From the NCBI RefSeq assembly GCF_000721265.1, contig NZ_JOFZ01000014.1, forward strand, positions 59,167 to 123,166: a stretch of 64,000 bases of DNA, in the 5' to 3' direction. Made by a program: the position numbers and the translations under genes. Positions within the stretch are counted from its first letter, which is position 1. Each line of letters opens with the position of its first letter. The notes under the pieces are model-generated. The model worked only from the letters and a program-made list of their open reading frames with translations. It did no database searches and had not been told where the DNA came from. This document shows positions 1-6,008 of this stretch, piece by piece. The stretch is from Streptomyces sp. NRRL F-5126 (GTDB lineage: Bacteria > Actinomycetota > Actinomycetes > Streptomycetales > Streptomycetaceae).

Positions 1-1
1 G

Positions 2-673
2 AGACCGGGCAGCGGGCCGGGCAGCGGGCCGGGCAGCGGGCCAAGCACGCGCGAGAGCCGCCCGTTCGCCGAGATCGCGGGCATCCGCGACGAGCTGTTC
101 GTGCAGGAGCTCGCCGGTCGCGGCCGCGTGTGCGGGGTGCAGTTCCGGCCGGGCGGCTTCCGTCCCTTCTCCCCCGCGCGCTCCGTCGCCGACTGGACGG
201 GGAGGCAGGTCCCGCTGGCCGAGGCCATGCCCGTGACGGACGCCGACCTCGCGGCCGTCCTCGGCCCCGAGGACGAGGACGAGCGGGTCGCCGCGCTGGA
301 CGCCTACCTGCTCGCGGTGGCGGCGGCCGCGCCCGCGCCGGAGCACGCCGCGCCCGTGGCACGCGCGACGGGCCTGGCCGACCTCGTACGCCGCGACCGC
401 TCGATGCGGCGCGTCGACCGCCTGGCGCAGGCCGCGGGCCTCTCGCCGCGCTCGCTGCAACGGCTCTTCGCCGGGTACGTGGGCGTGGGCCCGAAGTGGG
501 TGATCCTGCGGTACCGCATCCACGAGGCGCTCGAACGGGCCGAGGCGGCGGGCGGCGCGGCGGACTGGACGGCGCTCGCCGCGGACCTCGGCTACAGCGA
601 CCAGGCGCACCTGGTGCGGGACTTCACGGCCACGGTCGGGGTGTCACCGGCCGCTTACGGGCGCGCGGTCTGA
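2..673 (+). CDS. AraC-type HTH transcriptional regulator, 5'-truncated by window edge
   Basis: The frame is open from the first bases of the window to the stop at 671-673, so the gene begins upstream; a GTG at 101 is internal. The visible 223 residues start with a Pro-Gly-Ser-Gly repeat. An N-terminal sensor region of the kind found ahead of AraC domains follows (CGVQFRPGGF), then two helix-turn-helix units near the C-terminus (LAQAAGLSPRSLQRLF and LAADLGYSDQAHLVRDF) ending in the typical VSPAAYGR. Its ligand and target are not visible. The 3' end overlaps a decayed reading frame on the other strand. Confidence 0.85.
   Translation, partial: RPGSGPGSGPGSGPSTRESRPFAEIAGIRDELFVQELAGRGRVCGVQFRPGGFRPFSPARSVADWTGRQVPLAEAMPVTDADLAAVLGPEDEDERVAALDAYLLAVAAAAPAPEHAAPVARATGLADLVRRDRSMRRVDRLAQAAGLSPRSLQRLFAGYVGVGPKWVILRYRIHEALERAEAAGGAADWTALAADLGYSDQAHLVRDFTATVGVSPAAYGRAV
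5..40. repeat. Three 12-bp tandem repeats inside the regulator gene
   Basis: The unit CCGGGCAGCGGG occurs three times head to tail (5-16, 17-28, 29-40). It keeps the reading frame of the AraC-type gene and encodes repeated Pro-Gly-Ser-Gly, probably a flexible linker. Confidence 0.8.
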
Positions 674-793
674 GCGTTGCCCGCGGCGGTCGCGGACGAC
701 GGTGACGATGATGATCGCGATGCCGAGCAGTGCCACCGTGGTGTTGGCGGTGGTCAGGAGCAGCGCGAGGCCATGCCCACCGCTGCTGAGGGT
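644..793 (-). pseudogene. Remnant of a membrane-protein C-terminus
   Basis: On the minus strand a frame is open between a TAG at 794-796 and a TGA at 644-646. It encodes a hydrophobic stretch (LALLLTTANTTVALLGIAII) followed by a basic tail (VVRDRRGQR), as in the last transmembrane helix of a transporter or exporter. There is no start codon with a ribosome site, and it overlaps the end of the AraC-type gene. I read it as a leftover of a deleted gene; the original family cannot be named. It adjoins the chimeric remnant at 924, so the whole 0.64-1.45 kb patch looks decayed. Confidence 0.4.
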
Positions 794-923
794 CTACGGG
801 TCATGACCGGGCGGCGCACTGCTTTGTGAGGTCCGCCCGCCTCCCTCACATTCCGGTCGGCTGCCCGGTCGTGATCTGTGAGGCCGGCGAGCGGAACGAC
901 AGCCGGCCGGAAGGAGAACAGTC

Positions 924-1414
924 ATGAGCGGCGGCACCGAGCGCCGGATCGCGACATCCGTGCTGGTGATCGGGACGGGCGGATCCGGTCTTCGGGCCGC
1001 GATCGAGCTCGCGTCACTCGCTGCCGGCGGCATCAACGCGGCGCTGGGGACGATGGACCCCGCCGATTCCTGGCAGCAGCACGCAGCGGACACGATCAAG
1101 GAGAGCTACTTCCTCGCGAACCCGCACACGGTGGAGGTCGTCACCCGCGGCGCCGAAGAGGGCCGGATGCGGCACGCGACCATCCTGCGCCACGGGATGC
1201 TCTACGGTCCCGGGACGTGGTACGCACCGGGCGCCCGCATGGCCAACGGCGTGACCGCGGGACTCGTCGACGACGAACCCGCCCCCGCGACCGAGTGGCT
1301 CCCCGCGTACGCCAGGGGGCTCGGCGCCCCGGCCCCCGCGATCGCCCCGCTGCCGCAAGGAACACCACGGGGCCGGGGAGCTGCCAACACGAAGGCGTGG
1401 CTGCCGACCCGTAG
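924..1414 (+). pseudogene. Chimeric remnant: aspartate-oxidase-like N-terminus fused to epimerase-like fragments
   Basis: An ATG at 924 has a good ribosome site (GGAAGGAG). Codons 1-76 resemble the N-terminus of L-aspartate oxidase: a dinucleotide-binding GTGGSGLRAAIELA, then AAGGINAALGTMDP and DSWQQHAADTIKESYFL. The segment normally between these two parts is missing. From about codon 80 the text changes to epimerase/reductase-like sequence (LRHGMLYGPGTWYAPG, then VDDEPAPATEWLPAYARGLGAPAP), also with a gap between the two motifs. The frame stays open past 1450, where a GNAT gene starts in another frame. I infer successive deletions that fused two unrelated genes; the start signals suggest it could still be translated, but no complete active site remains. 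Confidence 0.6.
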
Positions 1415-1449
1415 CGCGAGCGCCCGGCGAGGAGACAGGGTGGGCCGGC

Positions 1450-2037
1450 ATGGAGAAGAAGGCGCCGCGCGTGCTGCTCGAACCGTGGTCCGAGGCCGAC
1501 CTCGGGCTCCTGCGCGCCCTGAACGCCCCGGAGCTGATGACCCACCTCGGCGGCCCCGAGACGGACGAGCAGGTGCTCGCCAGGCACTGGCGGTACGTGG
1601 GCATGAGCGCGCAGAGCGCCGCCAGGGGCAGGATGTTCCGGGTCGTGCTCGTGCCGGACACCCCACACGCGCCCGCGCTCTCCGTGGGCCTGGTCGGCTT
1701 CTGGGAGAACGTCTGGCAGGGCCGGGAGATGTACGAGTCGGGCTGGGGGCTGCTCGCCGCCTTCCAGGGCAGGGGCATCGCGGCGGCGGCCCGCGCGGCC
1801 GCCGAGCAGGCGCGCGCCCAGCGCACGCACCGCTTCCTGCACGCGTTCCCCTCGGTGGCCAACCCGGGCTCCAACGCGGTGTGCCGCAGGGCGGGCTACG
1901 CGCTGCTCGGGGAGTGCGCCTTCGAGTACCCGCCCGGCAACGTGATGCGCTGCAACAACTGGCGCCTTGACCTGGACGCCTCCCCCGAGGAGCGGGCGGA
2001 GGCGCTGAGGGCCGCGGAAGGTCCGCCCCCGTCCTGA
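1450..2037 (+). CDS. GNAT family N-acetyltransferase
   Basis: This 195-residue protein has the GNAT layout: an N-terminal LLEPWSEADLGLLRAL strand-helix, a central beta region ending ESGWGLLAAFQGRGIAAAA (the acetyl-CoA pyrophosphate-binding QGRGIA loop), and a C-terminal NPGSNAVCRRAGYALLGE segment typical of the RimJ/RimL-like branch. The acceptor substrate is unknown. The ATG at 1450 is preceded by GAGGAGA at a rather long distance. It lies just after the chimeric remnant and may depend on that remnant's promoter. Confidence 0.85.
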   Translation: MEKKAPRVLLEPWSEADLGLLRALNAPELMTHLGGPETDEQVLARHWRYVGMSAQSAARGRMFRVVLVPDTPHAPALSVGLVGFWENVWQGREMYESGWGLLAAFQGRGIAAAARAAAEQARAQRTHRFLHAFPSVANPGSNAVCRRAGYALLGECAFEYPPGNVMRCNNWRLDLDASPEERAEALRAAEGPPPS

Positions 2038-2059
2038 GCGCCGATGGGATGCTGACGAG

Positions 2060-2803
2060 GTGAACGGGCCCTCGATCCACCTCGGCGTCGCCCCCGAGCT
2101 GCGACTCTTCGTCGCCGCCGAGCGCCGCCACGGCGTCTCCACCGTGGTCACGGACGGCTCCTCCACGCTCGGCCACGTCGTCCAGTCGCTCGGGATCCCG
2201 CTCACCGAGGTGGGCCGGCTGCTCGTCGACGGGCGGCCCGTGCTCGTCTCGCACGTGCCGTCCGCCGGGGAGAGCGTCGAGGTGGGGCCGCGCCCCCGCC
2301 CCCAGTCCGTGCCCGGCGCGCCGCTGCGCTTCCTGCTCGACGTGCACCTCGGGACGCTCGCCCGCAGGTTGCGCCTGCTCGGCGTGGACGCGGCGTACGA
2401 GAGCGAGGACGCCGGCGATGCGGAGCTCGCGAGGCTGTCCGCCGCCGAGCGCCGTGTGATGCTCTCCCGCGACCGCGGGCTGCTGCGCCGCAGCGCGCTG
2501 TGGGCGGGCGCGTACGTCTACAGCGACCGGCCCGTGGACCAACTGCGCGACGTGCTGGGACGGTTCGCGCCCGCCCTGGCGCCCTGGACGCGGTGCACGG
2601 CGTGCAACGGCGTGCTGGCGGCTGCCGACAAGGACGACGCGTCCGTGCGGGCCGCGCTCCAGCAGGGCACGGCGCGGACGTACGACGTGTTCGCGCGGTG
2701 CACCGCCTGCGGCAAGGTCTACTGGCGCGGCGCGCACCACCGGCACCTGGCGGAGATCGTGGCCGAGGCGGTCCGGGAGTTCGGCGACGGGACGGCCGCC
2801 TGA
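2060..2803 (+). CDS. Mut7-C RNase domain protein with N-terminal ubiquitin-like domain
   Basis: The 247-residue product has an N-terminal ThiS/ubiquitin-like beta-grasp part (about 1-85, with [10 protein letters not shown] and the LVDGRPV turn) and a C-terminal Mut7-C domain. The Mut7-C part starts at [21 protein letters not shown], contains the PIN-like acidic signature ([10 protein letters not shown]) and ends with a zinc-ribbon-like pair (CTACNG and CTACGKVYW). The family is predicted to be an RNase; the bacterial substrate is not established. The start is the GTG at 2060; no strong ribosome site is visible. Confidence 0.85.
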   Translation: MNGPSIHLGVAPELRLFVAAERRHGVSTVVTDGSSTLGHVVQSLGIPLTEVGRLLVDGRPVLVSHVPSAGESVEVGPRPRPQSVPGAPLRFLLDVHLGTLARRLRLLGVDAAYESEDAGDAELARLSAAERRVMLSRDRGLLRRSALWAGAYVYSDRPVDQLRDVLGRFAPALAPWTRCTACNGVLAAADKDDASVRAALQQGTARTYDVFARCTACGKVYWRGAHHRHLAEIVAEAVREFGDGTAA

Positions 2804-2859
2804 GGCGCACGCGGCCGACGCGGCGCGGCGGCCGCGCACCCGCATGGCAGGCTGTGGCC

Positions 2860-3210
2860 ATGTTCGTGCTCCGCTCCGCCGCACTCTACGTACTCGCCGC
2901 ACTGTTCGAGATCGGCGGCGCGTGGCTCGTGTGGCAGGGCGTGCGCGGCGACGGCGACGCGGGCGGGCGCGGCTGGCCGTGGATCGTCGCGGGCGTCGCG
3001 GCGCTCGGCGCGTACGGGTTCGTCGCCACGCTCCAGCCCGACGGCCAGTTCGGCCGCGTCCTCGCGGCGTACGGCGGTGTCTTCGTGGCGGGTTCCGTCG
3101 TCTGGGGCGTGGTCGCGGACGGCTACCGCCCGGACCGCTGGGACATCGCCGGGGCGGCCGTCTGCCTGGTGGGCATGGCGCTGATCATGTTCGCACCGCG
3201 CGGCCGCTGA
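2860..3210 (+). CDS. YnfA/UPF0060 family small membrane protein
   Basis: A 116-residue, four-helix membrane protein of the UPF0060 (YnfA) family: [20 protein letters not shown], then a second helix ([20 protein letters not shown]), [20 protein letters not shown] and a last helix after [11 protein letters not shown]. The conserved E in the first helix and the DRWD motif are present. The family belongs to the small multidrug-resistance-like transporters; the substrate is unknown. The ATG at 2860 was chosen because the conserved N-terminus begins there. Confidence 0.9.
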   Translation: MFVLRSAALYVLAALFEIGGAWLVWQGVRGDGDAGGRGWPWIVAGVAALGAYGFVATLQPDGQFGRVLAAYGGVFVAGSVVWGVVADGYRPDRWDIAGAAVCLVGMALIMFAPRGR

Positions 3211-3357
3211 CCGCGCTGCCGCTCATCGCGCTGCCGCTGACCGCGCTGCGAACGCCGGGCAACGCGCAGGAGCCGGTCGCGACCGCCCCTCCGGTCCCTT
3301 GAGCACCCTGCCTATCCTGGGGTTTCCGCAGAGACCACACGCGCGAGGAGAACACCC

Positions 3358-4140
3358 ATGACCGCCGCCGCCGACCGTCACACCGCCGTCGTCACCGGCG
3401 CGAGCAGCGGCATCGGCGCCGCGACCGCGCGGCAGCTCGCCGCCGCCGGCTACCACGTCGTGGCCACCGCGCGCCGCGAGGACCGCCTCGCGTCGCTCGT
3501 CGAGGAGATCACCGCGGCCGGCGGCAGCGCGAGCGCGCACGGACTCGACGTCACGGACCGTGCGGCCGTCGACGCGTTCGCCGCGCACCTCGCGAAGACG
3601 GCGCCCGGCGCGGTCGAGGTCCTGATCAACAACGCGGGCGGCGCGCTCGGCGCGGACCCGGTCGCCGGCGGCGACGCCGCCGAGTGGCGGCAGATGTACG
3701 AGACGAACGTCCTCGGCACGCTCAACGTCACGCAGGCGCTGCTGCCCGCGCTGACCGGCAGCGGCGACGGCACGGTGGTGATCGTCTCGTCCACGGCGGG
3801 GCACGGCACGTACGAGGGCGGCGCGGGGTACGTGGCCGCCAAGCACGGCGAGCACGTGCTCGCCGAGACGCTGCGCCTCGAGATCGTCGGCACGCCGGTA
3901 CGCGTGATCGAGATCGCGCCCGGCATGGTCAAGACCGAGGGCTTCTCGACCACGCGCTTCCACGGCGACACGGCGAAGGCGGCGAAGGTGTACGAGGGCG
4001 TCGCGGCGCCCCTGACCGCGGACGACGTCGCCGACACGATCACCTGGGCCGTCACCCGCCCGAGCCACGTCAACATCGACCTGCTGGTCGTCAGGCCGCG
4101 CGCGCAGGCCTCCAACACCAAGGTGCACAGGGAGCTCTGA
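3358..4140 (+). CDS. SDR family NAD(P)-dependent oxidoreductase
   Basis: A classical short-chain dehydrogenase of 260 residues, the usual length. It has the cofactor motif TGASSGIG near residue 13, NNAG near 90, a catalytic serine in IVSSTAG and the YVAAK pair of catalytic Tyr and Lys. The motif ATARRED after strand 2 suggests NADP(H) preference. It resembles the YdfG-like serine/3-hydroxy-acid dehydrogenase branch. The ATG at 3358 has GAGGAGAA upstream. A 77-aa gene follows 12 bp later, probably in the same transcript. Confidence 0.92.
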   Translation: MTAAADRHTAVVTGASSGIGAATARQLAAAGYHVVATARREDRLASLVEEITAAGGSASAHGLDVTDRAAVDAFAAHLAKTAPGAVEVLINNAGGALGADPVAGGDAAEWRQMYETNVLGTLNVTQALLPALTGSGDGTVVIVSSTAGHGTYEGGAGYVAAKHGEHVLAETLRLEIVGTPVRVIEIAPGMVKTEGFSTTRFHGDTAKAAKVYEGVAAPLTADDVADTITWAVTRPSHVNIDLLVVRPRAQASNTKVHREL

Positions 4141-4152
4141 GAGGAGCGAGTG

Positions 4153-4386
4153 ATGACCGACAACTTCACCACGCGGGCCCACGACGAGGGCGCGAGGCGC
4201 GGCGGCGAAGCCGTCGAGACGTACGCGTACTCCGGCCACACCGCCAGTGGCCAGAGCTGGCGGTCGAGTCCGGGCGAGAACCTGACGAGACTGCTGGCGG
4301 ACCTGCTGCACTGGGCGGACGACACGCAGCGGGACTTCGACAGGGCGCTTGAGCGTGCGAGGAAGCTGCACGACACCGAGCTGTGA
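4153..4386 (+). CDS. Small conserved-looking hypothetical protein
   Basis: A 77-residue soluble protein with no family I recognise: an N-terminal Gly/Ser-rich part (YSGHTASGQSWRSSPG) and a C-terminal amphipathic helix (LLADLLHWADDTQRDFDRAL). The overlapping GAGGAG at 4141 fits the ATG at 4153 better than the GTG at 4150. It follows the SDR gene by about 12 bp and is probably its operon partner. An imperfect hairpin follows it. Confidence 0.65.
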   Translation: MTDNFTTRAHDEGARRGGEAVETYAYSGHTASGQSWRSSPGENLTRLLADLLHWADDTQRDFDRALERARKLHDTEL

Positions 4387-4398
4387 GCCAGATCATCA

Positions 4399-4442
4399 CA
4401 TCAACTGAACGCCTGATCGAAAGATCATCAGTTCAGGTGATG
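4399..4442. promoter_or_regulatory. Imperfect 20-bp inverted repeat after the 77-aa gene
   Basis: Two 20-base arms (4399-4418 and 4423-4442) match at 16 positions around a GAAA loop. No T-run follows, so it may be a weak terminator or a binding site in front of the 19-aa peptide gene. Confidence 0.45.
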
Positions 4443-4604
4443 GGACGGCAACCTACTGGCGTGGGCACCCCCGAATGGATGATGCTCACGGTGTGCGAGT
4501 GACCGGCCGCGGACCGTCACAAGCACTCCCGCGCAGTCCCACGCGGCGGGAACAGTCCCAGTAGTGCGCCCTCAGGGCAGCACACAGCAAGGAGAGAACG
4601 AAAC

Positions 4605-4664
4605 ATGAACATCCTCACTGGTGTCCTCGCCGGCCTCGTCCACTTCGTCGGCTGGCTGATCTGA
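4605..4664 (+). CDS. 19-residue hydrophobic peptide gene
   Basis: A tiny reading frame, MNILTGVLAGLVHFVGWLI, starts with ATG at 4605 behind a textbook ribosome site (AAGGAGAG at 4589-4596) and ends at TGA 4662-4664. A perfect terminator hairpin lies 15 bp downstream, so the unit looks like a free-standing micro-gene. The product would form one short membrane-active or membrane-surface helix with a single His and Trp. It has no charged residue apart from His. I do not recognise the family; a role such as a membrane peptide, signal or toxin is speculative. The whole gene has only about 200 bp of untranslated leader. Confidence 0.6.
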   Translation: MNILTGVLAGLVHFVGWLI

Positions 4665-4678
4665 CACACGGCGAGCAC

Positions 4679-4709
4679 GGCGCCGGCTTCCCCCGAGGAG
4701 GCCGGCGCC
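4679..4709 (+). terminator. Rho-independent-type terminator after the 19-aa peptide gene
   Basis: Perfect 9-bp arms GGCGCCGGC (4679-4687) and GCCGGCGCC (4701-4709) with a 13-base loop. It can also serve the peptide deformylase gene that ends at 4733 on the other strand. Confidence 0.8.
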
Positions 4710-4732
4710 TTCGCGTACGCCCCGCCGGTGGT

Positions 4733-5314
4733 TCACCACGCACCCGCCCGCCGCGCCCTGCGGGCAAGCACACCCTCGCTCAGTTCCTCCATCTCCCGCA
4801 GCGCGCCGACGCGTTCGCGCCGGGAGAGCCGGTCGAGGTAGAGCCGTCCGTTGAGGTGGTCGGTCTCGTGCTGCAGGCACCGGGCGAAGTAGCCGCGCCC
4901 CTCCACGACGACCGGCCCACCGCCCTTGTCGAACCCGCGCACGACTGCCCTGTCGGTGCGCGGGACGACGCGCTGGGGTCCGGGCACGGACAGGCACCCC
5001 TCGCGCTCCTCGACGAGCCGGCGCTGCCCGGGTGGAAGCTCGTCGAGCACCGGGTTGAGTACGTGCCCCACGTGGCGCACGCCCCAGTCGTCGTCCATGT
5101 CCCAGACGAACAGCCGCAGATCGACGCCCACTTGGTTCGCGGCGATGGCAGCGCCCTCCGCGACGGAGTTGGTGGCGAACATGTCGTCGACGAGCGCGGC
5201 CAGTTCCGCCGACCCGAAGTCGTCGGCCCCGGCGGGACGGCACTGCCGCCGCAGGATCTCCTCCCCGACGAGCGTGACGGGCCGCGGCGTTCCGCGCCGC
5301 TCGGTCTCGGCCAT
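4733..5314 (-). CDS. def: Peptide deformylase
   Basis: Removes the N-formyl group from nascent proteins. The 193-residue protein carries the three deformylase motifs: motif 1 in the altered form GAAIAANQVG (usually GxGLAAxQ), motif 2 EGCLSVPG with the metal-binding Cys, and motif 3 QHETDHLNG with the HExxH metal ligands. The ATG at 5314 has GAGGAG upstream; the frame extends further but would run through the divergent operator region. Actinomycetes often carry several def genes, and the altered motif 1 suggests this may be an accessory copy. Confidence 0.92.
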   Translation of the reverse strand: MAETERRGTPRPVTLVGEEILRRQCRPAGADDFGSAELAALVDDMFATNSVAEGAAIAANQVGVDLRLFVWDMDDDWGVRHVGHVLNPVLDELPPGQRRLVEEREGCLSVPGPQRVVPRTDRAVVRGFDKGGGPVVVEGRGYFARCLQHETDHLNGRLYLDRLSRRERVGALREMEELSEGVLARRARRAGAW

Positions 5315-5373
5315 GCGTACTCCTCGGGAAACGGCCCGCAGCGCGCTCGCCGGAGAGCGCGGCTTGCACAACT

Positions 5374-5399
5374 CTTTGCAAAGTAGCACGCTTTGCAAA
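5374..5399. promoter_or_regulatory. Two CTTTGCAAAG-type operator palindromes
   Basis: CTTTGCAAAG (5374-5383) is a perfect 10-bp palindrome, and CTTTGCAAA (5391-5399) repeats it 17 bp later, touching the ATG at 5400. They sit between divergent def and the ArsR-like gene, so they probably bind that regulator and control both. Confidence 0.65.
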
Positions 5400-5981
5400 A
5401 TGAGTGACGACCCACTGCCACGCTTCGCCCCCTCCGCCCCGCGCCTCCTCCCCGACCACCCCGTGCGCCTCGCACTCCTCGACCTGCTGGCGGAGCGCGG
5501 CACGCTGACGGCGACACAGGCCGCGCGGCGCCTCGGGCACAGTTCCGGCCTCTGCTCGTTCCACCTGCGCCAACTCGCGCGCTACGGCCTGATCGAGGAG
5601 GCCCCGCACTCGGGCGGCCGCGCCAAGCCGTGGCGGCTTCGCTGGGAGGACGCCGGCGACGGGAGGACCCCGGCGGACGACGGCCCGGGCGCCGAATTCA
5701 GCACGCTGACGCGGGCGTTGGAGAACGAGAGCTACGACCGCTGGCTGGCGCACCGGGACCGTGCACCGCTGGAGTGGCGTGGGCGCGAGAGCGAGGCGGT
5801 CAGCGCGGTCGTGTATCTGACCCCGTCGGAGGCGGACGAGCTGGCACGCTCCTTCGAGGAGCGACTGCGCGCCTACGCGGCGCGCGACGCGTCCCCGTCC
5901 CGCCGGCCGCGCCACGCGGTGGCGGTCGCCGCGATCGCCCGCCTCTTCCCGCTCCTGACGCCGCCCCCCGACCGGGAGTAG
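5400..5981 (+). CDS. ArsR-like winged-helix transcriptional regulator
   Basis: The 193-residue protein begins with a winged-helix domain: HPVRLALLDLLAERGTLTATQAARRLG, the recognition helix SSGLCSFHLRQLARYGLIEEA, then a wing (GGRAKPWRLRW). The remaining 110 residues form a C-terminal domain without recognisable motifs. No ribosome site precedes the ATG at 5400 and an operator palindrome touches it, so the mRNA may be leaderless or nearly so. It is divergent from def and probably controls itself. Confidence 0.85.
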   Translation: MSDDPLPRFAPSAPRLLPDHPVRLALLDLLAERGTLTATQAARRLGHSSGLCSFHLRQLARYGLIEEAPHSGGRAKPWRLRWEDAGDGRTPADDGPGAEFSTLTRALENESYDRWLAHRDRAPLEWRGRESEAVSAVVYLTPSEADELARSFEERLRAYAARDASPSRRPRHAVAVAAIARLFPLLTPPPDRE

Positions 5982-6008
5982 GCCGGCCGGCCGTGCTCGC
6001 GGGACCTG

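Noticed and set aside
1202..2902. Long minus-strand open frame
   Set aside because: It lies opposite GNAT and Mut7-C genes, is Arg/Pro/Ala-rich and has no domain features; long antisense frames are expected in high-GC DNA.
4733..5503. Longer N-terminus of the deformylase (start at 5503)
   Set aside because: It would cross the divergent promoter and operators, and the ATG at 5314 has a proper GAGGAG site.
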